Shown piece after piece: positions 15,025-25,032 of a stretch of DNA of 64,000 nucleotides. The notes under the pieces are model-generated. The model had not been told where the DNA came from. It was given only the letters and a program-made list of their open reading frames with translations, and ran no database searches. Position 1 is the stretch's first letter; the number at the start of each line of letters is the position of its first letter. The position numbers were made by a program, and so were the translations under genes. Origin of the DNA: Flammeovirgaceae bacterium UBA2338. Its GTDB lineage: Bacteria > Bacteroidota > Bacteroidia > Cytophagales > Cyclobacteriaceae. Location of the stretch: the NCBI GenBank assembly GCA_002344795.1, contig DDUM01000056.1, forward strand, positions 451 through 64,450. Direction: 5' to 3'.

Positions 15025-16974
15025 CTATTCTGCTTTGGCTATGGCAAATCGGAAGACGATATAGGCCATTATACTAAACATCAAAATCGATATTAAGTCG
15101 CCACCCTCCGGAATTATTCCGTGCACCGCATGATGAATAACAGCGATTACCGATTGTGACCCTTCACTGGTGTCTACATTCGTTCCCAGCAAAACTGCCA
15201 CCAGAATACCCGTTAACGATCCCCCTGCTATCAAACCAGAACTAAAGAGTGCTCCTGAACCTACCTCCGATTCATTCTCTTTTCTCTTGGTAACCTTATC
15301 GGCAATTTGTTTGATCATCCCTCCCACAAAGATGGGCGAGGTAGTAGACAAAGGAAGATAGGCACCTACAGCAAAAGCCAGCGAACTTACACCACACAAC
15401 TCCACCACAGCGGATAACCCCATGCCGGCTATCACCAGTCCCCATGGTAAGTTCTGACTCAACAGCCCTTTTATTACTGTCGCCATCAGGGTAGCTTGTG
15501 GAGCGGGTAATGGATTAGGGTGCGCTTCCGTCACCACACCAATCCCCAATGTATCATGCAACAAAAGCAAGGTAAAACCTATTGCTACGGTAGATACCAA
15601 TACTCCGATCAACAAACCCAATTGTTGCTTGGCTGGAGTGGCACCCACGAGGTATCCTGTTTTCAAATCCTGAGAAGTGGCTCCTGCATTGGCTGCCGCA
15701 ATACATACGATAGAACCCACCACCAACGCTATGGGCTGATAATAATCCCCAGTCCACCCTATTCCAATAAAAATCAAACTGGTGGCCATCAGTGTGGCAA
15801 TGGTCATTCCTGAAACAGGACTGGACGAAGACCCGATTAACCCCACGATGCGCGATGCCACGGTTACAAAGAAAAACCCAAATACCACAATCATGATTGC
15901 CGACAGGAAATTGGTAGGAATATTGGGTAGCACCGACATCAGGATCACCATTCCAATAGAACCCACCACCACATATATTAAAGGGAAGTCTTTTTCGGTT
16001 CTAAGTTGAGAAGTTGTTTCCTGAGTATCCTTGGATCTCAGATCCTTAAAGGAATCCCGGAAGGCACTCACAATGGTGGGCAACGTTTTTATGAGTGTAA
16101 TGATCCCACCAAAAGTCACAGCGCCCGCACCAATATACCGGATGTACTTATTCCAGATTTGACTGGGCGACATTTCAGAGATAAGCATGGAAGTCTCCGG
16201 AGCCAACGGAACGGTGAGACTATCTCCAATGAGCGTAATCAAAGGAATGAGCACCAACCACGAGAGCACACCACCTGCCACCATAATACCAGAAATACGA
16301 GGCCCAATGATGTACCCCACTCCCAGTAATTCGGGTGTAATCTCCGCATTGATGGTACCATTCGGCAAAGATGATTTTCTTCCAAATACATATTGGGGCA
16401 CATCCTTCCATAATCCCAGGATGGACATCAGTCCCTTATACAGAAATGCAAGGCCCAGTCCATAGAAAACGTTTCGAGCCAACGTACCTCCCTTTTCCCC
16501 CGCTATCAGCACGTCTGCACAGGCAGTACCCTCAGGGTAAGGAAGATTATTGTGTTCTTTTACAATTAGTGATTTTCTGAGAGGCACCATAAAGAGAACA
16601 CCCAGTACACCACCTACCAAAGCCAATACAAATATTTGAAAGTATTTAAAGTAGGCCTCTCCCCCGGATAAAAACAAAAGTGCCGGAACAGTAAAGACAA
16701 CACCTGCAGCTACCGACTCCCCTGCTGATCCAATGGTTTGTACAATATTGTTTTCAAGGATAGTAGATTTTCCTAATTTCTTAAAAATGGATATAGCAAG
16801 TACTGCAATAGGAATGGATGCACTTACCGTGAGTCCAACCTTAAGACCCAGGTAAACCGTTGCCGCACCAAAGATAATTCCAAATACAGACCCCAGTATA
16901 ACAGCCTTGAGGGTAAACTCAGGTATAAAATCATGAGGGGATACATAAGGCGTAAAGGGCTTATTCTTTTCCAT
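15025..16974 (-). CDS. OPT-family oligopeptide transporter
   Basis: About 649 residues starting MEKNKPFTPYVSPHD at 16974; a longer start at 17049 is unlikely because it would add a poorly conserved leader that overlaps the divergent promoter region. It has some 14-16 hydrophobic segments. The segments FTLKAVILGSVFGIIFGAA and NLPYPEGTACADVL, and SQDLKTGYLVGATPAKQQ, are typical of the bacterial OPT branch, which imports peptides or metal chelates. It is divergent from the sodium:solute symporter at 17069, with 94 bases between them. Confidence 0.9.
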   Translation of the reverse strand: MEKNKPFTPYVSPHDFIPEFTLKAVILGSVFGIIFGAATVYLGLKVGLTVSASIPIAVLAISIFKKLGKSTILENNIVQTIGSAGESVAAGVVFTVPALLFLSGGEAYFKYFQIFVLALVGGVLGVLFMVPLRKSLIVKEHNNLPYPEGTACADVLIAGEKGGTLARNVFYGLGLAFLYKGLMSILGLWKDVPQYVFGRKSSLPNGTINAEITPELLGVGYIIGPRISGIMVAGGVLSWLVLIPLITLIGDSLTVPLAPETSMLISEMSPSQIWNKYIRYIGAGAVTFGGIITLIKTLPTIVSAFRDSFKDLRSKDTQETTSQLRTEKDFPLIYVVVGSIGMVILMSVLPNIPTNFLSAIMIVVFGFFFVTVASRIVGLIGSSSSPVSGMTIATLMATSLIFIGIGWTGDYYQPIALVVGSIVCIAAANAGATSQDLKTGYLVGATPAKQQLGLLIGVLVSTVAIGFTLLLLHDTLGIGVVTEAHPNPLPAPQATLMATVIKGLLSQNLPWGLVIAGMGLSAVVELCGVSSLAFAVGAYLPLSTTSPIFVGGMIKQIADKVTKRKENESEVGSGALFSSGLIAGGSLTGILVAVLLGTNVDTSEGSQSVIAVIHHAVHGIIPEGGDLISILMFSIMAYIVFRFAIAKAE

Positions 16975-17068
16975 GGAATTAGAGGTTAGGTTAATCTCAG
17001 ACCATTCTACTAAAGCAAGGAAAGTTAAAATATTTAGTACTTTTAACAATCAGCGCTAGCACAATTAT

Positions 17069-18541
17069 ATGATTTATTCTGTAGTTACCATCGTTTACCT
17101 GATCCTTTTGATAGGCGTCATCATCTATAAAAGCAAAGCAGTAAAGAATGAAGAAGATTTTGTTGTAGCAGGAAGAGGCGTTCCTGTCTACTTGCTGGTA
17201 GGCACCCTGGTATGCACGTGGATTGGTTCTGGAAGCTTGTTTGGTACTGCAGGACTGACCTTTGGTACTGGATTTGGCGCGCTTTGGTTTTCCGCAGGTG
17301 CCTGGGTGGGCATTGTGGTGATCTATTTTATAGCAGGCCGCGTGCGCAAAATCTCCAAATTCACACTGACCGATATACTTGAAAAGCGTTATAATCACAC
17401 GGCCAAGATCCTGGGTACTGTTACCATTATTGTGGCTTACCTTGTCATTGCCGGCTATCAGTTCAAAGGAGGCGGAAGGTTTCTTTCTATACTCTCCAAA
17501 GGTGCCATTGATGTAGAAACGGGAGCCTTCATCGCTTGTGTTACTATAATTATTTTTACCGCTGTCGCAGGTATGGTTTCCATTATCTCCATTGATATTT
17601 TCAATGGCATATTGATGATCCTTGCGCTGTTCATTGCCTTTCCTTTCGCCATCGCATCGCATGGTGGAATAGCAGAAGTTGTGGACACGATCAACAATAC
17701 AAGTCCTCAATATATGTCTCTCACGCAGGGTCGGGATCCCTGGTGGATTTTGGGGATTATCCTACCTACCTTCCTTTTGTTAGTCAGCGAAAGCAGTATC
17801 TATCAAAAGTTTTCCTCGGCCAAAGATTCGGACGCTGCCAGGAAGGCCGTTTTTGGAATGCTGATCGGTGTGATTGCTATTGAATTTGTTATTACCGCCA
17901 TAGCGATAGTCGGGTATGCTATTTACGCAAGCGACCCACGTTTCTTTTTAGCTGATGGATCAATCAATCAGGCGATGGCTGAAGAAGTAATACTGAGGAT
18001 TGGGTATGAGCAAGTGCCAAGTTTCGTTGGTGCCATGCTATTTGCCGCAGGAGTTGCCATTATTTTATCCACAGGAAATACCTTTTTGATGGTTACATCC
18101 ACCAATCTGACCCAGGACATATTAAAGCCTTACTTTTTTAAGAAGACCGTTGATCCCAGGAAGCTCATTCGCATCCAGCAAATCTGTATCGTAGTGCTCG
18201 GATTATTGGGGTATGTAATGGTTACTCAGTTTGAAACAGTACTTGAAATGGCATTCATATCGTACACCATGATAGGTGCTTCTTTAGCCCCTGTCCTTTT
18301 GGCGAGTTTCTTTTGGAAAAGAGTAACCACCCTGGGCGGAGTTTGCTCCATCGCAGCAGGAATGTCCATACCCGTTGTCAACAAAGTTTTGGAGGTAGCG
18401 GGTGTATCATTTGGTTTTTTTCCTGTACAAACCGATTACATCGCCATTCCTTCACTTATTGCATCGCTTACCCTGCTCATTGTGGTGAGCTTACTTACAC
18501 CCAAGCCAGATGATGACAAGTGGAAACCTTTTTTTGAATAA
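17069..18541 (+). CDS. Sodium:solute symporter (SSS family)
   Basis: A 490-residue inner-membrane protein with about 13 hydrophobic segments. Segments such as EEDFVVAGRGVPVYLLVGTL, LTDILEKRYN and FSSAKDSDAARKA match the SSS/PutP-like family, which co-transports Na+ with sugars, amino acids or other small molecules. The substrate cannot be read from the sequence. It lies divergent from the OPT transporter and upstream of pckA. Confidence 0.88.
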   Translation: MIYSVVTIVYLILLIGVIIYKSKAVKNEEDFVVAGRGVPVYLLVGTLVCTWIGSGSLFGTAGLTFGTGFGALWFSAGAWVGIVVIYFIAGRVRKISKFTLTDILEKRYNHTAKILGTVTIIVAYLVIAGYQFKGGGRFLSILSKGAIDVETGAFIACVTIIIFTAVAGMVSIISIDIFNGILMILALFIAFPFAIASHGGIAEVVDTINNTSPQYMSLTQGRDPWWILGIILPTFLLLVSESSIYQKFSSAKDSDAARKAVFGMLIGVIAIEFVITAIAIVGYAIYASDPRFFLADGSINQAMAEEVILRIGYEQVPSFVGAMLFAAGVAIILSTGNTFLMVTSTNLTQDILKPYFFKKTVDPRKLIRIQQICIVVLGLLGYVMVTQFETVLEMAFISYTMIGASLAPVLLASFFWKRVTTLGGVCSIAAGMSIPVVNKVLEVAGVSFGFFPVQTDYIAIPSLIASLTLLIVVSLLTPKPDDDKWKPFFE

Positions 18542-18695
18542 CTCCTTAAAGCATTAATTCAGGTAAATTTCAATATCAAATTAATGGAAATCCTAATTAT
18601 CTGGTTAATTGATAATTGCAGAGATAAACGATTAATGGGCATAAATTTGAACGATTTCCATTCAATTTATGGAGTCCTCAATAGGAATATTTTGT

Positions 18696-18703
18696 TAACT
18701 TTG
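18696..18703 (+). promoter_or_regulatory. -7 element of pckA promoter
   Basis: TAACTTTG fits the Bacteroidota sigma-A -7 consensus TAnnTTTG exactly and lies 23 bases before the pckA start codon, giving a short leader. No clear TTG at -33 is seen. Confidence 0.5.
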
Positions 18704-18726
18704 CGCCCTCATCAATTTACCTTGAA

Positions 18727-20343
18727 ATGCAAGAAAGTGGAGTCAAACCTGCCAATACCTCAATCACAGATTTAGGAATTAAAGATGGAATAGCACACTG
18801 GAACTTACCCCCAGCGGAGCTAGCAAAAATATCCGTAAAAAATAAGCAAGCCACCGTTACCAGCACCGGAGCCATTGCTGTGGATACCGGTGAGTTTACC
18901 GGAAGATCACCAAAAGATAAGTTTACTGTAATAGATGATATCACCAAGGATTCCGTTTGGTGGAATAACTTCAACCTTCCCTTCGATTCGGAGAAGTTTG
19001 ATAAACTACATAAAAAAGTCGCCAACTACTTTAGTGGAAAGGAATTTTACGTGCGTGATGTATACGCCTGTGCAGATCCACGATATCAAATGAATATCAG
19101 GGTAGTCACTGAGTTGCCATGGTCGAATTTATTCGCCAGCAACATGTTTCTTCGCCCTACAGAAGACGAGCTTAAAAAATTTGAACCAGAGTGGATCCTC
19201 CTTTGTGCCCCAAACTTCATGGCCAATCCTGAGGAGGATGGAACCCGCCAGCACAACTTCTCTATCATCGATTTTACTAAAAAAGTGATCCTGATTGGAG
19301 GTAGTGCCTATACGGGAGAAATCAAAAAAGGTGTATTCTCTGCTTTGAATTTTATTCTCCCCCATCAAAAGAATGTGCTTTCAATGCATTGCTCTGCCAA
19401 TACTGGTAAAGATGGAGACACGGCAATTTTCTTTGGACTGTCAGGAACTGGCAAAACCACCTTATCGGCTGATCCAAGTAGAAAGCTAATTGGTGATGAT
19501 GAGCATGGATGGACTTCTGATAACGTGATCTTCAACTTCGAAGGTGGATGCTATGCAAAAGCCATTGATTTGTCAGCTGAAAAAGAACCGGATATTTTTG
19601 GTGCCATTAAAGAAGGTGCTCTTCTTGAAAACATCTCTTATTTCGAAGGAACCAATGAGGTGAACTATGCTGATAGTTCCAAAACAGAAAACACGCGCGT
19701 AAGTTACCCAATAGATCATATCAGCAATATTGCTATTCCTTCTCTTGGTAAGAACCCTAAAAATATATTCTTCCTTACTTGCGATGCTTACGGAGTACTT
19801 CCTCCTATCGCCAAGCTTACCCCAGGACAGGCTGCATTCCACTTTATCTCTGGATATACTGCCAAGGTTGCCGGTACGGAGGCTGGAGTCACAGAGCCAA
19901 CCACTACTTTCTCCACTTGTTTTGGAGCACCATTCATGCCACTTCATCCTACCCGCTATGCAGAGATGCTGAGCAAAAAGATGCAGGAAGCAAATGTAAC
20001 CGTCTGGTTGGTCAATACAGGTTGGTCAGGTGGGCCTTACGGAATAGGAAGCCGAATGAGTTTGAAGTACACCCGTGCGCTTATTACTGCCGCATTAAAT
20101 GGCGACTTGAAAGATGTGAGTTATATTAAACATGACATCTTTGGGGTTGCAATGCCGACTGAGTGTGCTGGTGTACCGTCTGAAATCCTTAACCCCAGAA
20201 ATACCTGGAAGGATAAGGAAGCATACGATCAAAAAGCCAATCAGTTAGCAGCTGCATTCAACAAAAATTTCGAAAAGTTTGCTGAACAAGCCAACAAGGA
20301 AATCCTTGATGGTGCACCTCAAGTGGTAAAGGAAAACGCTTAA
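18727..20343 (+). CDS. pckA: ATP-dependent phosphoenolpyruvate carboxykinase
   Basis: A 538-residue enzyme converting oxaloacetate and ATP to phosphoenolpyruvate, CO2 and ADP in gluconeogenesis. It has the kinase loop FGLSGTGKTTLSADP at about residues 236-250, the metal-site stretch DDEHGWTSDNVIFNFEGGCY, and the N-terminal TGRSPKDKF. Length and motifs are those of the ATP-type enzyme. A strong terminator follows at 20365-20394. The start ATG follows a TAACTTTG element. Confidence 0.97.
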   Translation: MQESGVKPANTSITDLGIKDGIAHWNLPPAELAKISVKNKQATVTSTGAIAVDTGEFTGRSPKDKFTVIDDITKDSVWWNNFNLPFDSEKFDKLHKKVANYFSGKEFYVRDVYACADPRYQMNIRVVTELPWSNLFASNMFLRPTEDELKKFEPEWILLCAPNFMANPEEDGTRQHNFSIIDFTKKVILIGGSAYTGEIKKGVFSALNFILPHQKNVLSMHCSANTGKDGDTAIFFGLSGTGKTTLSADPSRKLIGDDEHGWTSDNVIFNFEGGCYAKAIDLSAEKEPDIFGAIKEGALLENISYFEGTNEVNYADSSKTENTRVSYPIDHISNIAIPSLGKNPKNIFFLTCDAYGVLPPIAKLTPGQAAFHFISGYTAKVAGTEAGVTEPTTTFSTCFGAPFMPLHPTRYAEMLSKKMQEANVTVWLVNTGWSGGPYGIGSRMSLKYTRALITAALNGDLKDVSYIKHDIFGVAMPTECAGVPSEILNPRNTWKDKEAYDQKANQLAAAFNKNFEKFAEQANKEILDGAPQVVKENA

Positions 20344-20364
20344 TAAATACACACAAAAATATAT

Positions 20365-20394
20365 GAAGAAGGCCCTCATTTGAGGGCCTTCTTC
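20365..20394 (+). terminator. Terminator of pckA
   Basis: Perfect 14-base stem GAAGAAGGCCCTCA / TGAGGGCCTTCTTC with a TT loop, 22 bases after the pckA stop. No long T run follows, so it may act in both directions, also for the cytochrome gene ending at 20445. Confidence 0.75.
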
Positions 20395-20444
20395 GTTATC
20401 CTTATAAGGAGGAATATCCTTAAATGCTTATGGCATGTCAGGTA

Positions 20445-20867
20445 CTACTTCGATTCCTTCTCGCCATCTAAAGAAAGTACATACATGGCCATCTTTTCTG
20501 CATCTGAGTGAGAAATACCAGGGTGAGGTGTCATGGGAATCTGTCCCCAATTACCAGTACCTCCGTTAACGATTTTGTCTGCTAACATTTGCACATTTTC
20601 CTCGGTAAATCCATACTTTTCTGCTACCTCTTTGTGTGAGGGGCCAATAAGTTTATCGGTTTGATGATGGCAAGTAGTACAATCGCTCTGAGCCACAAGT
20701 GCTGCACCTTGTGCAATCATATCCGCCTCTGATGCAGCGGGGGCTTCTGCTTTTTCGGTTTGTGCCGCAGGATCACCATAGTCTTCAGTATTTGTTTGTT
20801 CAGTTTTAGAACCGCATGACCAGGAGATGGTGGCCATTAATAAAAATGGAAATATTTTGTTTATCAT
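20445..20867 (-). CDS. Cytochrome c lipoprotein
   Basis: About 140 residues starting MINKIFPFLLMATISW at 20867; an upstream start at 20891 is less likely, because from 20867 the signal peptide directly reaches a lipobox (ISWSCGSK). After a low-complexity acidic linker rich in E, A and P lies a class I cytochrome c domain with one heme site, CTTCHH, and the axial methionine region IPMTPHPG. It is likely a periplasm-facing lipid-anchored electron carrier. It is next to, but not clearly part of, the glycerol operon. Confidence 0.88.
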   Translation of the reverse strand: MINKIFPFLLMATISWSCGSKTEQTNTEDYGDPAAQTEKAEAPAASEADMIAQGAALVAQSDCTTCHHQTDKLIGPSHKEVAEKYGFTEENVQMLADKIVNGGTGNWGQIPMTPHPGISHSDAEKMAMYVLSLDGEKESK

Positions 20868-20934
20868 GTTTATAGAATTTTGAGAGCTCAAAATTAAAAA
20901 AATTATAACTTAATAACACCCTATAACCATATTA

Positions 20935-21876
20935 TTAATAACCATAGGGAAAATTCCCCACTGTTAGAAATGCGGCTCCAAATACCCCGGCACTATCTCC
21001 CAATTTTGGCTTGACAATATGAGTTTTCAAATGATCATTGAAAACATACTTTTTGAGAGACGCCACTCCATTCTTATAGATTGCCTCAATATTGCCCACT
21101 CCACCACCAACGACAACCACATCAGGATCCAATATATTAACCACCGTACTCATGGCCTGCCCAAAGAAGCCCGTCAAGCGCCCAATGGTCATGGAAGCAT
21201 CCTTATCTGTTCCCTCCAGATGAGCCTTATCTATTTCAGGCAGAGTTTTCTTGTTATTGGTCAGGGAAAAGTAAAACTTCTCAAGTGCCGGGCCCGATAA
21301 AATAGTTTCCACACAACCAACCTTACCACAGTAACACAGTCCTCCTGATTCATGTAAATAGTTATGTCCCCACTCTCCACCAATGCCATGCAGTCCATTA
21401 AGGAGTTTACCATTTACGACAATTCCTCCTCCTACACCCGTTCCTATAATAACCCCAAACACATTTTTTGCATCAGGGAAGTTTTCTTTCACAACTCCCA
21501 GGTTAGTCTCTGCCAGTGCAAAACAATTGGCATCATTAGCTAGTGTAAAATTAATATTCAATTTCGCCTCAAGGTCTCGCTGAAGCGGCTGACCATTTAA
21601 ACAGGTAGAGTTACAGTTCTTCATCAGTTGGCTTACCGGATCCAGAATACCGGGTGTGCCCATGCCAATTTGTTCAGGGCGGTATTGTAAGTCATCACTT
21701 AGCTTTTGAATCACTTTACCTATTTGATCAATTACATGTTGATAACCCTTTTGGCTTTCTGTTACCATCCTATAACGACTCAACACTTTTGGGTTAGTTG
21801 ATGACTCGAGCACAACACCCTCTATTTTAGTTCCTCCAAGATCTATTCCCCACAGGTGTTTATTTCGATTCGGCAT
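20935..21876 (-). CDS. ROK-family sugar kinase
   Basis: A 313-residue kinase. The phosphate-1 motif GIDLGGTKIEGVV, the ROK signature with GTGVGGGIVVNGKLLNG, GGEWGH and the zinc-binding CYCGKVGCVE are all present. ROK enzymes of this type phosphorylate glucose, fructose or similar sugars; the exact substrate is uncertain. It is the last gene of the glycerol cluster; its start overlaps the end of glpD by 17 bases, so translation is probably coupled. Confidence 0.88.
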   Translation of the reverse strand: MPNRNKHLWGIDLGGTKIEGVVLESSTNPKVLSRYRMVTESQKGYQHVIDQIGKVIQKLSDDLQYRPEQIGMGTPGILDPVSQLMKNCNSTCLNGQPLQRDLEAKLNINFTLANDANCFALAETNLGVVKENFPDAKNVFGVIIGTGVGGGIVVNGKLLNGLHGIGGEWGHNYLHESGGLCYCGKVGCVETILSGPALEKFYFSLTNNKKTLPEIDKAHLEGTDKDASMTIGRLTGFFGQAMSTVVNILDPDVVVVGGGVGNIEAIYKNGVASLKKYVFNDHLKTHIVKPKLGDSAGVFGAAFLTVGNFPYGY

Positions 21877-23518
21877 TTTTTAAAAAATTTCTTGCTTCAT
21901 TAACTGCTGTCTCAAGTCGATCCCTATCGTTGCGCTTTGCTTCATCACTCCAATTTAACAGTAATGCCAATTCATTGGTAACTTCTTCCTTGTATTTCAA
22001 AACACTCTCTATATCAAAATACAATCTTCCAGTTCTACGCATAAAAAAATCCACAGAAGAACAGGTCATTTCCCTTTCAACGCAATAGCGAACTTCTTCT
22101 TTAATAAGGGTCAGATGAATATCTCCACTATCAATTGTCTTCACATCTTTAATTATCTTTTCTGTTTGCTTACCATAATTTTCGACAAAGTAGTGAGCAT
22201 GCTCCGGATCCACTCCCAGGCTTGTCATTCTTTTTTTCAACTGATTAACATACCGCCTTACGCTCTTAGAATGAATGAGTTGACCATCAGATAATCTTAT
22301 TTTATCGGTATAGCATTTTGATATTTCTCTCCTTCGGGGGTGATTATCAATCACCATGTCCACAATTCTTTCGGCCATCTTCCTGTACCCGGTCAGCTTA
22401 CCTCCTGCAATGGAATACAGTCCACTCGGTGAGATGAATATTTCATCTTTCCGCGAAAGCTCAGAGGCAGATTTACCATCCTCATGAATGAGGGGACGCA
22501 AGCCTGCCCAACTGGATTCAATATCTTCTATTGTTAACTTTACACCCGGAAAGTTTTCGTTTACACCATTGATAAGATACTGAGCATCTTCACGGGTAAT
22601 CACTACCCTGTCAATCTCTCCCTTGTAGTTGGTGTCAGTCGTACCCACATACGTTGTTCTGCCTCGGGGTATGGCAAAAATCATTCTGCCATCGGCAATA
22701 TCGAAGTAAATGGATTGGTGAATGGGTAGTTTTTCCTTCGGCAACACGATGTGTACACCCTTGGTAAGATGAAGTCGCTTGCCTTCTCGTGATTTGTCCA
22801 TTTCACGAAGCTGATCTACCCAAGGCCCTGTTGCATTGATGACCACACTGGACTTGATAGAAAATATTTCGCCTGAGATACCGTCTTGTACTTCCGCACC
22901 ACAGACACTTTCTATCTCAGAATAGTTGAGTTGCGTGACCTTGCAATAGTTAAGCACAACAGCTCCATACTTGTTGGCCTTTTTGGCTACCTCAATGGTG
23001 AGTCGCGCATCGTCTGTTCTGTACTCTGCATAGAGAGCGCCACCTTTCACATCATCCTTCTTCAGTAAAGGTTCACGCCTCAAGGTTTGCCTTCGCGTAA
23101 GCATCAACCTTCTGTCCTTACCTGTGACACCCGCCAGCCAGTCGTACAGCTTTAAACCAAAAGAAGTCAACAAACTGCCAAAGCCCCGGTGTTCGCGCAA
23201 CGGCAACAACATCTTTTCTGGCAACACAAGATGAGGAGCTAATTTATGTACTACCGCACGCTCACTCCCTACTTCCTTGACTAGCGCAAATTCAAATTGC
23301 TTCAGATAACGAAGTCCACCGTGTATCAGTTTTGTAGAGCGGCTACTGGTACCCGATGCAAAATCTTCCTTTTCAACCAGCGCCACCTTTAACCCACGTG
23401 AAGCCGCATCCAATGCGATACCCACACCCGTTATTCCTCCTCCAATGATCAGCATATCGAATTCATGTTGCTTCAGAGAAGCAATGAACTGATGTCGGTT
23501 CGCGCTGGAGAAGTTCAT
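21860..23518 (-). CDS. glpD: FAD-dependent glycerol-3-phosphate dehydrogenase
   Basis: A 552-residue flavoenzyme that oxidises glycerol 3-phosphate to dihydroxyacetone phosphate and passes electrons to quinone. The FAD-binding fingerprint IIGGGITGVGIALDAASRG is near the N-terminus; FASGTSSRSTKLIHGGLRYL and ATGPWVDQLR are typical of GlpD. It is peripheral at the inner membrane. It lies 15 bases after glpK, within glpF-glpK-glpD-ROK. Confidence 0.95.
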   Translation of the reverse strand: MNFSSANRHQFIASLKQHEFDMLIIGGGITGVGIALDAASRGLKVALVEKEDFASGTSSRSTKLIHGGLRYLKQFEFALVKEVGSERAVVHKLAPHLVLPEKMLLPLREHRGFGSLLTSFGLKLYDWLAGVTGKDRRLMLTRRQTLRREPLLKKDDVKGGALYAEYRTDDARLTIEVAKKANKYGAVVLNYCKVTQLNYSEIESVCGAEVQDGISGEIFSIKSSVVINATGPWVDQLREMDKSREGKRLHLTKGVHIVLPKEKLPIHQSIYFDIADGRMIFAIPRGRTTYVGTTDTNYKGEIDRVVITREDAQYLINGVNENFPGVKLTIEDIESSWAGLRPLIHEDGKSASELSRKDEIFISPSGLYSIAGGKLTGYRKMAERIVDMVIDNHPRRREISKCYTDKIRLSDGQLIHSKSVRRYVNQLKKRMTSLGVDPEHAHYFVENYGKQTEKIIKDVKTIDSGDIHLTLIKEEVRYCVEREMTCSSVDFFMRRTGRLYFDIESVLKYKEEVTNELALLLNWSDEAKRNDRDRLETAVNEARNFLKNAESK

Positions 23519-23533
23519 ATGTAGTTTAACAAA

Positions 23534-25021
23534 TCATTCTTCGTCTATCCATTTCATGGATCTCTTTACGGCCTTTTGCCAGCCTTTATACAGCGTGTTT
23601 CTTTTTCCTTCGTCCATAGCAGGTGTAAATATTTTCTCGATCACCCGATCCTTAGTAATAGTTTCTTTCTTCCACAACCCCACTTGTATACCCGCCAGGT
23701 ACGCAGCACCCATGGCAGTAGATTCAATCACTTCAGGGCGCTCGACTTCAGTGTTTAATATATCAGCCTGAAATTGCATAAGGATGTTATTGGCACTGGC
23801 GCCTCCATCCACTTTTAAACTTTTCAATTTTACCCCTGCATCCTCCTCCATAGCATCTAATACATCTTTGGTCTGATAGGCCAATGACTCTAGTGTGGCT
23901 TTAATAATATGGTCTTTCCCAGTATCCCGAGTCAGTCCGAAGATGGCACCACGGGCATACATGTCCCAATAAGGAGCGCCCAACCCCGCAAAGGCAGGTA
24001 CCACATATACTTCATTTGATCCCAGCGCCTTCGCAGCAAAGTATTCGGAGTCTTTTGACTGATCAATAAGGTGAAGACTATCGCGCAACCATTGCACCGC
24101 GGCTCCTGCAATGAACACACTCCCTTCCAATGCGTACTCCACTTTTCCATCCAGTCCCCAGGCAATGGTAGTAATCAATCCATTTTTGGAATGCTGGATC
24201 TTGTCACCGGTGTTCATCAGCATAAAACAACCTGTACCGTATGTGTTTTTGGCCATACCCGGAGCAAAGCAGGCCTGACCAAATAAGGCAGCTTGTTGAT
24301 CACCTGCCACGCCTGCAATAGGAATAGAAACTCCGTCCATTTCATACACGCCAAAATCTGATGAAGAGGGGTTCACTTTGGGCAACATGGCCTCAGGCAC
24401 TTCCAGCTCCTCCAATAGTTTTTTATCCCACTTCAGATCGCGGATGTTGTACAACAAAGTTCTGGAAGCATTGCTGTAATCGGTAACGTGCGACTTCCCT
24501 TTTGTCATGTTCCAAATCAGCCAGGTATCAATCGTTCCAAAAAGCAGCTCTCCCCTCTTTGCTCTTTCTTTAGCGCCTTCCACATTGTTGAGTATCCAAT
24601 TGATTTTAGTGCCAGAGAAATAAGAGTCGATCACTAACCCTGTGTTTTCTCTTACATAATCCTCCAGGCCGCGGGCTTTTAGCTTTTCGCACAACGCAGC
24701 CGTTCTCTTGTCCTGCCACACAATGGCATTGTAAATAGGTTCTCCTGATTTCTTATCCCACACTACCGTGGTTTCCCTTTGATTGGTAATACCAATGGCG
24801 GCTACTGACTTAGGACTTATCTTATTTTCGCTGAGTACCTTTTGAAGCATCCCCAATTGAGTGGATAATATTTCCTTTGGATCATGCTCTACCCAGCCTG
24901 GCTTGGGGAAAACCTGAGTAAACTCTTGCTGAGCAATGGCTTGAATGGTTCCTTTCTCATTTAACAGAACAGCCCGTGAACTTGTGGTCCCCTGATCCAG
25001 TGCAATTATATATTTACTCAT
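23534..25021 (-). CDS. glpK: Glycerol kinase
   Basis: A 495-residue FGGY kinase that phosphorylates glycerol to glycerol 3-phosphate. It begins with IIALDQGTTSSRAVL, the ATP-site motif of the family, and has VAGDQQAALFGQ and KVDGGASANNILMQFQAD in their usual places. Length is as expected. It is the second gene of the glp operon, 11 bases after glpF. Confidence 0.97.
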   Translation of the reverse strand: MSKYIIALDQGTTSSRAVLLNEKGTIQAIAQQEFTQVFPKPGWVEHDPKEILSTQLGMLQKVLSENKISPKSVAAIGITNQRETTVVWDKKSGEPIYNAIVWQDKRTAALCEKLKARGLEDYVRENTGLVIDSYFSGTKINWILNNVEGAKERAKRGELLFGTIDTWLIWNMTKGKSHVTDYSNASRTLLYNIRDLKWDKKLLEELEVPEAMLPKVNPSSSDFGVYEMDGVSIPIAGVAGDQQAALFGQACFAPGMAKNTYGTGCFMLMNTGDKIQHSKNGLITTIAWGLDGKVEYALEGSVFIAGAAVQWLRDSLHLIDQSKDSEYFAAKALGSNEVYVVPAFAGLGAPYWDMYARGAIFGLTRDTGKDHIIKATLESLAYQTKDVLDAMEEDAGVKLKSLKVDGGASANNILMQFQADILNTEVERPEVIESTAMGAAYLAGIQVGLWKKETITKDRVIEKIFTPAMDEGKRNTLYKGWQKAVKRSMKWIDEE

Positions 25022-25032
25022 TGGTGCATCAT